64,000 bases of DNA from Stercorarius parasiticus (Eukaryota; Chordata; Aves; Charadriiformes; Stercorariidae). Location of the stretch: contig VWZL01002834.1 of NCBI GenBank assembly GCA_013396915.1, positions 1 to 64,000 on the forward strand. The letters are read 5' to 3'. Position 1 is the stretch's first letter; each line of letters opens with the position of its first letter. The position numbers and the translations under genes are program-made. The notes under the pieces are model-generated. The model did no database searches and had not been told where the DNA came from. It saw only the letters and a program-made list of their open reading frames with translations. Shown in pieces: positions 37,401 to 50,060 of this stretch.

Positions 37401-40400
37401 GCATTATACTCCCTCCTCAGCACGTCAGTGGAGCAGAGCCCTAAGCCCCTGCCCTAATAAAACAGATTGAGGCCCATCCTTCTGCCAGTCATTTCCTTAT
37501 CACTAGAGCCTGGAATGGGGGAAAAAAGACTAAATATCTCCCTTGACAATTGCTGAGAAAAGGCTACCAAAAAAAAAAAAAAACACCCTTACCATTTTGC
37601 CCTTGAGGAAACACATTCTGTTCACCTTTCTATCAACATCATCCCCCAGCAGTTCTCGCAGTCTTCGCCAAGCATAGCTCATGTTGTTTATTTCTTCAGA
37701 GCAGCGTAGTATCATTGTAACAAATCCCTGAGGAGTAAAAAATAGGGCACGCTCTATTCTGTCAGAGGAATAAGCTTCAGCACATCTATCAGACACAAGA
37801 AACCTGCTAATTTACAGTTTATAAACTAAGTTTTCAAGTGGATACTGTTACGGGAGAGTAAGTGTATTTATAGACACCATATTCTTGCTTTTAACCAAAT
37901 TAGTAGTTCCTGGTGCCTTACATACAGTTCCCAAACAATGTCATAAGGAGACAAATAAATCTCTACTTAAACAACACAGAGATGTGTTGCGGTTTTCTTC
38001 AGATTCAAGACAAATGTTAAGCCCTTACCGCATCCGAGTTCAGCAGGGAACGCTGTTCAATGGAAGTAGCACCTGAAATATGGGCTAGAGCCGCAGCCAG
38101 GGCATTAACTGGTCCCTTTTCTTGTATTAGCCACCGAGCAGATTCTTTGAAGTACTCAATAGCAGTATGAGGAACAGAATCCAGACATCTAAGTAATTAA
38201 AGCAAAAAGATTAAAAAAAAAAATTAGACACTAATATTTACTAGGCTCTGGAACAGAAGAAAAACAGCAGTCCAAGACTTTAATAGTGATCAGTTCAAAG
38301 AGACAGCAACGAGCAATCCAAACAGCCCTTCTGAAACAGGAAGCTTGGAAGTACAACAAGGCTTGAGTCACCGAACACACCTGATGGCATCTTTGCTGGA
38401 AGCCTTTATTATATCTGTTGCAGTAGGAACACCAACACGCTTGAATGTAATGCCCTGAAATTCAAAAAGCAAAATACAGATGAAAGTTGCAGACCAGAAA
38501 TAATTCAGTTCTAAAGAAACAGTATTGGACTCTAATGAAACAAGCATTTAAATCTATCATTTTTCTTCTTCTTTTCACCTTTTAACTCCCAACTTTTGCT
38601 AGTGAAAATTACAAGATCAAGCTTATAGGAAAATGGGTAACACTTAAAAGCCTTTTATGTACCAGGTCAGTTTACACAAAGCAGTGACCTTAAACTGAAA
38701 TAAACAGAGACCATTTTGGCAGATTCCAGGGGAAAAAAAAAGTTCTACAAATTCTAAATTATTAATTTTTGTCTGGTTTACTTGGATTTAAGTGCAAGTT
38801 GCACAGCCTTTCTAAATGTATTTATGTGCCAAGACTAAACCATCTCATCCCAACTGAATACTTAATTGGCGAGAAAACTACCATACGGACAGCGCATGAA
38901 GTGCAAAAATGCAGGTAACAGTTCTCGGTAAAGCTACACATATGCAAATCACTGATCAGACAATAAGCCAGGGAGAACACCAAACTGAAATCCTGCTAGC
39001 TTTTTCTCATTTCCACAGATACAATCTTATTGCCGTTTGCTGAAAAAGCACAGGCACGAGAATCTGCAGCGCACTCCCTGCTCCACAGTAACTGACAGTG
39101 TACCCAAACTCTGCAAGGTAACCGAACCTTAACTGGATCCTTTATAAGCTATATTCTGTATTTGAACTATTGAATAAAACATGAAGATTTTACATGCCAC
39201 CCTAACACATTAAATTTGACTAGAAGAAAACTATACTTTACCGCTTTTTGTTCCACATATCTTAGCTGATGTTCTTCCTTTCGCTGATAAAAACAGATAC
39301 AGATCCCAGTCCGCCCAGCTCGACCTGTGCGTCCAGAACGATGGATATAGGACTCCACATCCTTCAAAATAAATAGCCTTATTACTGATCTAATTTATCG
39401 TAATTTAATCAATTCATTGCATTCACATAACTTAGTAGGAGCTATTACAGTTAAGCCTGAATACATAACTGCATCAGAGAATTAAATTAAAAAGCATTTT
39501 TTCACTAAAGTCAAGCAAATAACCTTTTTCATAACCCTCTAAAAATCACGGTTTGAAAGCCAGAATCGTGACCACGGGTCAACGAAGTCTTGTTTTGGTA
39601 TCACCACAGAGAATATGAGAAAACATTTTGAGTGTGTATACATCTATAACAATCCCACTCACCCTCCTGCATATCAGTTTAAGCATACTGAGATATTAAT
39701 AGGGAATTCACTGAAAAATTAACTTGCTTCTTTGAAACCCTCTTAACTTCAGACAGCATTCTCATTGTTGGGGTGCCCTCTTCATATATGCCCCTACTTA
39801 GTGAATCATTCTTGCAAGACAAACAGCCTTTCTTCACTTTCCACCGCTTCCAGACTTGCACTCACCAATCCTTGAAGGGAGAGGCTTTAAACAGCCTTAA
39901 AGGAAGTAATTTTCAGGAGACCATCTTTAAACACACTCAGGACTGATGCACTCTAAATAAATCCTCCAAGAACTACTTCTGTATATCAGGACATTCCTTA
40001 CCCTTAAATGCAATGCTGATACGCTCTGTGGGGTAAACACAATCACCTGATAGCATTTACTGCTTGAAAACAAACCTATAAATTATTACAAGACACCCAA
40101 CATAACTGTCTCCTACCTTTGGTGGTGAACTTTGTACAACCAGGTCAACTTCAGGGATATCTAAACCACGGGCAGCCACGTTGGTTGCAACCAGAACTTT
40201 AAATGTACCATTTCTAAAACCTTTCAGTGTGATCTCTCTTTGCTTCTGAGGAATGTCACCATGCAATGACTGGCAATCCTGAAAAACAGTATTATTATAG
40301 GACTGTACCAAAATCCAAGACAGTGTTACATTTTATGGTCTGTTTTGGGTACAATATCTTGGTGTTTGAGAGATACCGTATAGCAAGAAGAACTGAACTA

Positions 40401-43400
40401 CCAGAGTTTATATTTGAGGTGTCTTACAATATTTACTTGGTACTTCTTACTCGTATGCCTCAAAGACCTTTAACAAAGGTAGGAGGAAAATCACAATGTG
40501 TGCCTTTTCTTCTACACCTCTAATTACTGTGACCTACGAGAACAACTATGCCTTAACTTGCCATCCACACCATCTATGCAAGGCTTAGCTGTTTCAAAAT
40601 AGTCATCGACAATTTTCTCAGGCCTTCTTAGTACTCATTTGGACATCCTTTCCAAAATAGTATTGCTTCTTACTCCCCCCTAATATATTAATTTCTCCCC
40701 CTATACATTAAAGAATTAAATTATAGGTGGTCCAAAAAAAAAAAAAAAAAAGAAAAGGAGATCAACTATAGCTTCAGAGATAATTTGAATCCAAACATTC
40801 TGAAAGTCCTTCTGTATCACAGCAATAACAAGTATGAAGACTAAATATATAAAAACTCTTTTTTCCTCCACTTCACATTTCACAGCTTGCCTATAAATGG
40901 CTACCAAGTTTTTCCACACATTAGTATCACATGCTAGGGTAATACACAGGTGCTACAGTCAGCACAGAATTCAAAAATTTTTTTTCCAGACAGTTTTGGA
41001 TTAATGTCAGCTGGTAAATGGAATAGGCATATATTCTGTTCATGAGTATTCATATGCTAAAACAGAAACATCTAAGTGATTTCCTTATCTTACCTGCCAA
41101 GATCAGAATTCTGCATTACCTATGCAAGATTTGATATCACTAACACCACCAGTAACGCAGGATAAGGCTCCACGCTCAGGTTTAGCTGTTAGTGAGGTCA
41201 TCTAGGAGTGTGGGAGAAACACTCCTGAACACAGCTGTGGCAGATGAAAAAGCTTCTCCTTTCCCTAAGAACATAATGCTATACTGCTTTCTATACATAA
41301 CCCATCTCCTCAATGAAAACAAATACAGAAAAAGTAGTTGCTGTGATACCACCACCAAAAATGAGCATGCAGTGCCAGTATCGCTACACATCATAAACAT
41401 TGCACCACTACATCAATTAGTTATTTTCCAACAGTGCTAGAGTGTGCTGTACCACGAATCTCAGCTCATTCACAAGAGACGGCAGATTGAATTCTTTCTG
41501 TGTACACATCTTTAAACTCTTCCTAACAGCTAAGAAACACCTTAATGAAAATACAAATATATTACAGCTCTAAATTCTAATTCCCCCCCAAACAACAATA
41601 ATTAATGTCAGCATCACAGATCAGTAACTGCCATTCCAGTACCATGACCTGTTTATCCTTAGTTGTCTAAGTCTATCACCATTTTTTAATCAAAGACAGT
41701 CCTTTCTACAGAAAAGAATTAATTCACAACTGCTTCATTTAATGTTAATGAGAACTCTTCTTTTAAGAAAAAAAAAAAAAATCCTTTATAGCCGAGTTCT
41801 GTTAGCCTAGTCCTGAAGGCTATAATGCTATAAACTTTCAACCAGATAGTTTGGGTTTTTTACAGGTTCTTTTTGGCAGTTTTGAAACTAGCTGACCACC
41901 TACAAAAGCCTGCCATATCCACTTTGAAAGTCTCTCTCTAAAACTTACTCAGTGTAGGTCTGATATCAACATAGGATTGATACATCTCTGACAGGTTTTA
42001 TTACTTAACACAGATGATAAAGTACCTGTTTGATTGAAGCATTCAGAGCCAGTTCGTTTGCCTCCTTTTTGGTCTCACAAAACACGATCGTCCTCCCATG
42101 GCTACCACTGTAGACCTGGATGACATCTCCAATAACTGCAGCTCTCTGAGACCAGTGACACTCTATTGCCAAATGCTGTGGAAAAGAATTCCAGTGCTTA
42201 GCTTACATAAAAACACTATATTCTTTTTTAATACATTTGAAACTGTAAAATCCAGAAATCCTGAAGAGTTATACAATTTCCTGAGGGGTAAAATATGCTA
42301 ACTCATGTTCCTGGAACATGCAAAATCCAGAAGGCTCTTATGCCCACCATGGTTAGTCTAACATTAAGCGAAATAATTACAGTAATAGGGGGGAAAAAAA
42401 GATGACAGTCTGCAAATCACTTTTTTAAAGCAAGGGGAAAAAAAACAAAGCAAATGTTATACCATTTCTCTGGAGGACAGTCAGAGGTGCAAGATTTTAC
42501 TACAGTTCTATCAACTAAAGATTTAAGTCAGATAAAGTGAAACAAATAAATACAGTGTGTTAAAAGTTTTTTTTCAAGCACAAGATTAACATTCTTTCAA
42601 TCCCACTGATAAAATCATCATGTGTCCAACTGATCTGTCAAAGTAACTGCTAAGCAGTACTTAAGCAGAAACAATATTTTATCAAGTAAAGATAATTAAT
42701 TCAGGCTTCTAGCATGTATTGTATTCCTTGCTATGGTATTTACTACATTGCAAGCAAAGGCCTAGTGAGATGAGATACCACTGGAAGCTTGAAAAAACCT
42801 CCTGTACACGGAATAGCAGAATTTGACTGTGATGTCTGTGGTAATTTAAAAGAGCCAGGTTGATGTTAACGTGTGCCTTTTACTTCCAACTCAGATAAAT
42901 TCAGATATTGTTTTTCTCTGAAAACCAATAAAACTAACTGATAACTGATCCTTACTCTACCTGAGATGTCTATGAGGTTACTGGATGCTGTGAGAAGAGA
43001 GACAGATCCTAAACCTGGAAACAGTTTGAGTAGCTGTAGTGTACCTTATGCTTGAAAAATAATTCTCAAAACAAATTTCAACATCACCCTGATAAGGTAC
43101 CTTAGGATGGGATGACCATTTGTAGCATAAAGGAAAAGGAAAGAGCCCTGAAAACATTCCACATGCGAGAGATTACTCACTTCTACGGTTGTAGCAGCCT
43201 TTTGAGTTCTTTTCCCAATAAGGTCAATCTGTTCGTATCTAGACTTCATGTATTTCCTAGCCACATCATACACCCAATGTGGGCAAGTTGCAGAAAACAG
43301 TAGTGTCTGGGGATTGTCTTCAGAATCTTAAAGCACAAAACAACGTTTCATCTTACAGATATATACAAGTTGATTATACAAGTTATTCAAATATGAGGTA

Positions 43401-46400
43401 CAATATCAGTATATAAAATAAAGAAGGCTGTTCTGCTTTAATTTATGCATTACCAACATCTAGAGAAAAAATACTCTAGAAAGTCTAAATATTTTCAATA
43501 TTAGGAAAAAAGTTACTATGATCAAAAATCCAGTCTATTGTCAAGTGGTGAGAAGGGTAAAGAGCTTCTAATTCCTTTTAACTGGAAGAAGTCTAAGTAC
43601 AAATTACATATAGGTGTCAAAGAAAGTTATTTACAGATCCTTAGGTAACTGGATTTTAAGCTTTGCAAAGGTCCTGTGAATGATTCCTCTTTTGCAACAC
43701 TTCCTCACGTACTGCGGTTCACAGTACATTTCCTACAATATAGAGTATTCAGTCATTTCTAAAAAAGCCACCTTGCAACTTTCAGAAAAATATACCTGAA
43801 TTTTAGCAGACTAAATTATTACTAATGTTTCCTACTGTTTGTTTAAATATTGAGATTACCCTTCTTGTATGCAACTCGTAAAATGTCTTCCACTTGCTCA
43901 GCAAATCCCATGTCCAGCATCTGGTCAACTTCATCAAGTACAACATGTTTCACCTTGGTAAGATCCAGCTTGCCATTCTGAAGATGGTCTTTGATTCGAC
44001 CAGGTGTCCCAACCAAAATGTCAATGCCACTTCTCATGAGATCAACTGATAAACAGGAAAGAGCAGAAGAGGAGTTAGCAGTGAAGTAGGGAGCGCTCTA
44101 TATTAGAAACACATGGTAGCTAAGTAATAATGAAACAGCTTCTCAAACCATTCAGAAGTACTCTCCTTACAAATCTAAGTGAGAACAAATGATGAACAGG
44201 AGGAGAAAACTTGAAGGTAGAAGAAGTTCTACTGCTCTTCCTAAAGGAAACAAGATTTCCTAGCTCACTTCCCTCTCCCCATGATTTAAACTTCTTTTAA
44301 CATACTTTGGAAATAGTTGGCTCTTCCTAAATTGTCCACATTAATTGGAAATTAAAAAAAAAGAAAATATTTATTTAACTATCCAAATTCCTGAAATCAT
44401 CTCCTTCCTAAAGTTCTGTGGGAGCAAAAAAAAAAATATTCATCCCTAATGTCTCAAGATGTATTATGATGAAAGAGCTTACTCTCATTCCTGCTCTCAT
44501 TTGCCTTGTTTACAACCATCAAGACAGTAAGTTATGCTGTAACAACACAGAAATTCTTCTCCACTTTACAAATCCTCTAGATATCCCATATCACACAAAA
44601 AAGCCCGCACCAACTCACAGCTCTAAGACTAAACAGTTTTTAAAGAAAATATAAATGTTTACAAGAACCTAAACCCAAATATGCTGTATAGAGACAGTAT
44701 ATCTTTCACCTAAGATATTAACTACTGTTATCTCTCACCATAAGATACATTCTGAGCTATTGAATTCCCCACAAATATGCTCCAATTCTCGAGTTAAAAG
44801 TGTGTGTTTGTAGAGATCCAACTGCATTTCTCAAATATGTCAGTCAATCAACATTTCCATTATTAGTGATGTGTCACTCACTTTGTCCATTATATGGCGT
44901 TCCTCCATAAAAACAAGCTACTGTTAGCTTTCTTGTGATGTCCTTGAAATCCTTGGCAACCTGGTTTGCCAGCTCTCTTGTAGGACAAAGAACTAGTACC
45001 TAGATAGAAGAAAGACAAACAGATGTTCTCTCAGCACAGCTTCTGCCAAGAAACCACTAGACTTCGAACCATCAGTTCAGGTCTGATCATTCACATAATT
45101 AAAAAAAAAAAAAGAAAATCTGGTTTAAATAGTTATCTAAGCAAAGATTAGAGAAACGCACTGATTAAGTTTATTGTAACATCATTAATCTCCTTTAGCA
45201 TATACTCATTTAGGATAGGCTAACTTTTTTTTAAATGAGATGGACAGAAGATATTTGAATCTTATTTAACTTTAGCTCTTGAACACATCAGCTACAAGTT
45301 TTCTTCTACATGCGCATATGCTGTTTGAGTACAAGACTGAAGGATTTGGGTAATAAAAGGTTTTTACACATGCTCAGTAACGCTTCACAGTCCTGTGAGA
45401 AGGTGTAAGAAACAGCTATCAACTGTCTCTCAGCTTTCCTGTGACTCAGGGAAACATGTTCAGTCTGCAAGGCTGGTGCTCAGCACGGTTCTGCAGCCTG
45501 TGCTAATGTCCTTGCAGAAGTAACAAAGGAACCATCCTCTCTTCCAATACACAGGCTTCACCGCAGGTGATGGACAAACAACTAGCTAGGAGATTTAACT
45601 AATTTAGCTTAACATGTGATTACAGTGCTGCTCTCAAACCTGGCATCAGTGGCTTGGCAAAAGGAACCTTAAAATCCTTACCCTGTTACTTCTTTCAACA
45701 TTGAAACACATTACAAAAAAAGAAATTAATAGTCTACTATGGTAGAGTGAGGTCTGAAATCTTTTTTATTTTAATATTTGTGACTCCCTCAAAGAAAACT
45801 TTCCGTTTTCCACAAGACGGTGCCAAATCTAGAGCCAGCATTCTCAGTCAGACAGCCAACATGATGGGCAGATGCAAATAAAAAAGCTAGTACTAGTTTT
45901 GAAATGAGTTTTGTGTAATCTACAATATGAGTGACAAGATGAAATAAACCGGAAAAAAAAAAATTCCACCATTAATGGGGATACAATAAGCTTTGGTCTA
46001 TCTAGTTTTGGAGGGCATCATAAGAATTTGGTGAAAAAAAACATACCTGGTTTTCCCTAGCAGAATGCAGACAGCTCATAATGAATCTGCATTCTCTGGA
46101 GCAGAAGCTCCAATATCTGGTGGTGGGCCTAGTGAAAACTAAGTCTATTTTTAAAACCTCCCACTATTTACATGTTTAAACAAACACATTTAAATAGACA
46201 GCTTTTATCAATCAGAAAAAGTCACTAATCTCCTGCTAATTTGGGAGAAAAACTAGTAACCACTGGACCTGAACAGGTAAGGTGACCAAACAAAATTAAA
46301 TAGGAACACATTGAACACCTGTAGTTTCAGTCTCCCTGTAGGCAGAAAAAGGAATTGACAAGTGGATAGAGCTATTTTGCTCTTAGCTCTTAGTCAGAGG

Positions 46401-49400
46401 GTGAAAGACAGCACAGGATGCAGGCAAAGCCCAACAAAGACAACTTTCAAAGAATCTTTAATGTGGGTTAGCTTACCGCTGCATGAACTTGAAGAACTTT
46501 TCCAGTGGGTTAAAACTCTGAATCACTCGGATATAAGACAAAGCAAAATCAGCATTCTAATTAGGCATAGCTACCTTTGGTGGACGGCCTCTTCTTCTTT
46601 CCTGTGAGTCTCCCTGAAGCTTTTCAATTAAGGGAATAGCAAAAGAGAATGTTTTCCCTGTTCCAGTTCGTGCCTGAGCAATTACATCTTTGCCAGAATA
46701 TACGGGGTCGAAAGTCTTCACTTGCACGGGAAACAGGTACGTCACTCCTCGAGCTGTGACAATTTCAACAAACTTCCTTAATATGATCATTTCACAAGTG
46801 TTCTTGCATACAGAGGAAGTTATCCCAAGCAGAACTTCCATCAACTCTGAAGTCAGCCAAGACTATATCATCACCTCCACTGATTTATTTAATCACAAAG
46901 TTCATCTGTAAAATGTGCCCTGGGACTGTCCATTTTATTCTCCTACTTCCCACCAAACATAGTGCTAGCTGGGGCAGATTAAGTTAATGAAAGCCTTTAT
47001 TTATGTAATACTCCCCACCTATCTATGAAAATCTCCTTCTTTCAAATAAAACATATATCAAAAACACTTCTACTCTTCTCTTCATACTAAGTCACGCACA
47101 AAATAACGTCAAGGATATTAAATAGAACTTGTTTTCCTTTACTCACACTGAAATAATTGTTAATTGAAAAACTCTTGCACAGGATTAAATTTTTTTTTTC
47201 AGCTTATGTAATTTAAAATTCTACTGTAAAGGCTGAACTGGGCAATATTGCACACAGAAAAGTCTGTATTTGAAGATGTATTTAGAGTAGGCAATCAATA
47301 TGCTTTCTGTACAGCATCAGTGCTTGCATATGCACAAGCAGAGCACATCTCAAAGCTCACTGATTGAATACGTTGAGCATAAAAACACGACAGTCATAAT
47401 TTACTTTCTGTGGTCACACCATACCAAGAAATTTACCTTGAAGAAGCTGAACAGTCCCTTTGGAAATAGAAAAATTGGAGAAAGCACCCTCTTTCTGTTC
47501 TTCAGTCATCTCCTGTTAGGTAAATAAATCAGATAACGTTCCATGTGAATATCATACTGTCATCGGAAAATTCACGGTAATGGCATAGGCACTGGTGTCA
47601 TACCCAAGGGTCAAATTTTCAGTGACAGTATCTCAGCAGCAGCTAAAGAGCCTTCTTTGTTTTACTTACTATCATATTTCAAAGTTAGACAAAAGTGATC
47701 TGTAATTTAAATCAAGACTCTTTCATATCTAATGGCATAACCCTGTAAACGCAAAACGCCCAACTTAGAACTCCGAAAACTTTTAATTAAATTTAAGCAT
47801 TCTATTTTAAATAATTACCAATGGCCTAACAGATCATGTAGTAATATGCAGGAATCGGGCTTGATATCTAGCCTATTTCCTACTTCCCAATTAATACACA
47901 GTGATTTACAGATACAGAAATTGATCTCCAAAAGAACAACGTTACAAGGTAGAGCATCAAATGCACCTACTTAGTAATGCCTCACTTCCATGTAAGTTTT
48001 CACAGCGCAGTGATTAAAACGCTAAGTGTGAGGAAAGAATGTTAACCCTGGAAACCATGGAAACCCTGGATGCTTTGTGAAGCATCACTTGGAACAAGAA
48101 ACGAAACCAAGCAACTGCAGAACATACAGGTTCAAAGGCTTTTCAAAACAAATCCCAGGTACAACAAGATATGTTTCCCTTCAAAAAACCTCTGGTTCAC
48201 ATCAAGCAATTAAAGGAACCCAAATCAAGTAGTCAGACAAAATAAAAACATTCTTACAGAAACGCTTAAGAAGACTTACAGTACCATTACAACATATTTT
48301 ATTACATTAAGGACTATCTTATCACATTAACAACTACTATTTAATAAGATCATACATAAAAACATATTAATACATAACTTTTTTTTTTACTGCTAGCTAA
48401 AACCAAATAATTCTTCTTTCACTAGGGAAGTACTCATAATACAAAAAAAAAAAGTCAATTAAACTGTATTTGTGGCAATTACAATCATATCTAATGATGC
48501 TGAATCATATTAAAGCACCATCTCATTGCAGCTTGTTCGTCTGCCAACAGCTACCAGAGTACCAGACTGTTGAAGTGATAAAACTAAGGTGAGCTGATCT
48601 AGAACTTCAGGACTGCCACAATTTTATTTTTTTTTTTGCAAATAATCAACAGAAGGGACAGATCAAGTAGCTTTAAACCCAGGAAATTTACAACAGTCTT
48701 TCCTCTGATTAAAAGAAAAAAAAAGGAAAGATAACCCGTTCTAAGTATAACCTCGTTGCAACACCAGAGTTGAAAGCTAAACACATCACTATAACTAAAT
48801 CAAACATTAGTTTTACCTGCTCTTGGTCACTGTCACCATCACCACTCGATGTTTCACTGGAATTACTGTGCCTTTTTTTGTGGGTGGATTTAATGTTTAA
48901 AGAAGACAATCTCGCATTCTCCGGGCTTTCCTCTCTCGTGTGACCATTTTGCTTAACCCCACTCCTCGACTTCTTGAGTTTTGGGGAATCAGTGTCATCC
49001 TCTGACTGCTCGCTTTCATCCGTCGGTGCCTTTCTCCGCCGAGACTTCTCATGGCGTTTAGACTTCTTCTCTTTTTTCTCCTTCTGGGAAGGCAAAAATG
49101 AAAGCAGGTGCATATGATCCAAACGACGCGAAACAGAGGAGACAGTTAAAATTAAAAGTTTTACCTTCTAGTAACGGACCGGGGAGCGAGCCGGCAGCTG
49201 GTGTGAAGCCACCGACCCCTCCCCACCGCGCCCGGCGGCATTTTTCCGACCACGAGACACCCGGACCTTCATTTTAAGCACTCTCCACCCGCCTCACCAG
49301 AGCGCTCCCCGACGGGGACGGCCACCTGCTTGCTCCGACGGGCCCACGGCCTCCACTGGAGCCGTCCCGACGCCGAGAGGGGGCCGCGGCCCGGCGCCGC

Positions 49401-49745
49401 AGGCCCTGCAGCCCGCCCACCTCCCGGGAGGCCCCGCCGCCGCGCACGTGGTCGGCCGACCGGCCCCATACTCCCCACGGACGCGCCGAGCAGACCCGCC
49501 CCGGTCCCCGCCACTGGTAGGGGGGCGGTCCACGACCCGCCAGACACGATCCCCGGCGCACAGACGAGGCGGCGCGATAGTGGCGGTAGGCAGGCCGCGC
49601 CCGGCCGCGGAAGGCCACGGAGCCCCCTCCCCAGTACCTTGCGCCGCCGCCGGCTGCTCTCCAGAGATGACTCAGTCTCCATAGGGCACTCGGAATCCGA
49701 CTCGGCCCCGCTGCTGCTAGCGCTAAACCGGGTGGCATCGGGCAT
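34417..49745 (-). CDS. DDX50: DDX50, nucleolar DEAD-box RNA helicase with GUCT domain (15 coding exons)
   Basis: DDX50 (Gu beta) is the nucleolar paralogue of DDX21. Exons in transcript order: 49745-49638, 49083-48817, 47512-47437, 46753-46575, 44999-44882, 44045-43860, 43326-43181, 42175-42026, 40278-40117, 39361-39242, 38454-38381, 38188-38029, 37727-37593, 35493-35449, 34623-34417. They join in phase to 710 residues (human 737). The start MPDATR is chosen for its purine at -3 and the M-P shared with human. Residues 1-125 are acidic/lysine-rich and disordered. The core shows [42 protein letters not shown] and [13 protein letters not shown], then GUCT. DDX50-type residues are [26 protein letters not shown] and RMCFLKG. 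The tail has a seven-glycine run and ends [12 protein letters not shown]. Position next to STOX1 agrees. Confidence 0.94.
34806..34881 (-). ncRNA. Weak candidate box C/D snoRNA in the last DDX50 intron
   Basis: On the host strand the sequence has TGATGA (box C core, 34868-34873) and CTGA (box D, 34815-34818) about 50 nt apart. They are flanked by GAGTTTAC (34874-34881) and GTGTACTC (34806-34813), which can pair over eight positions with one mismatch and one wobble. The size (about 76 nt) and intronic location suit a snoRNA. Against it: the base before the box C core is C rather than a purine, C'/D' boxes are unconvincing, and I cannot name a target. Confidence 0.22.
36884..37487 (+). mobile_element. 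Possible solo LTR remnant in DDX50 intron 13
   Basis: The right part has a promoter-like AT block (gctatatactgcattatac near 37.40 kb), then a GC-richer stretch and AATAAA at 37456-37461 followed within 30 bp by a possible CA end. This order resembles the U3-R-U5 layout of an avian endogenous retrovirus LTR. I could not find a target-site duplication, the boundaries are guesses, and no viral gene is present. Confidence 0.3.
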
Positions 49746-49871
49746 CTCCGCTCGCCGGCCGGTCGCCACGCCGCCGCCGCCGCCGTGTGACAGAAACAGA
49801 GGCCGCCCACTGTCCCGGCAACGCGGGGCGGGGCCGCGCCGCCCGGCAGCCAATAGCATGCCGTCGCCGGC

Positions 49872-49890
49872 CTACAAGGCCCAGCACGCC
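49872..49890 (+). promoter_or_regulatory. ZNF143/Staf-type site, copy 1
   Basis: The sequence CTACAAGGCCCAGCACGCC matches the SBS consensus ACTACAAnTCCCAGnATGC closely, with G for the T after n and CACGC for ATGC-like bases. ZNF143 with THAP11 binds such sites at many CpG-island promoters. Confidence 0.55.
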
Positions 49891-49907
49891 CCGGGGCTCC
49901 CAGCTGC

Positions 49908-49930
49908 ACTACAAGGCCCAGCATGCTCCG
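49908..49930 (+). promoter_or_regulatory. ZNF143/Staf-type site, copy 2
   Basis: The sequence begins ACTACAAGGCCCAGCATGC and continues TCCG. It matches the SBS consensus at nearly every fixed base. It lies 36 bp from copy 1 in the same orientation, about 165 bp upstream of the DDX50 ATG. Confidence 0.65.
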
Positions 49931-50060
49931 CGCCTCCGCACTCAGGCGTCCGCCACGGTGGGCGCGGGCAGCGGGCGGAGCTGGGGGTTTCGGGACGGAG
50001 GGGGAACGGCCATTTCCACTACGGTTTACGTTATGCTGCGCCCCATTGCACGTGTAAGCC

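Larger units (their letters stand above)
34624..49637 (-). other. DDX50 introns
   Basis: Introns lie at 49084-49637, 47513-48816, 46754-47436, 45000-46574, 44046-44881, 43327-43859, 42176-43180, 40279-42025, 39362-40116, 38455-39241, 38189-38380, 37728-38028, 35494-37592 and 34624-35448. All have GT-AG ends. They hold A/T runs, a possible LTR remnant (intron 13) and a weak box C/D snoRNA candidate (intron 14). No further exon is supported. Confidence 0.8.
49190..50060 (-). promoter_or_regulatory. DDX50 CpG island and promoter
   Basis: Strongly CpG-rich DNA covers DDX50 exon 1, the start of intron 1 and about 300 bp upstream. It has GC boxes (near 49825-49835), a CCAAT box (49850-49854), two ZNF143-type sites and CACGTG E-boxes at 49445-49450 and 50049-50054. 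There is no TATA box. The transcription start probably lies at about 49.78-49.87 kb. Confidence 0.75.

Noticed and set aside
42528..42620. ATGATGA and CTGA boxes in DDX50 intron 7
   Set aside because: Spacing is long and the flanks cannot form a terminal stem, so a snoRNA is unlikely.
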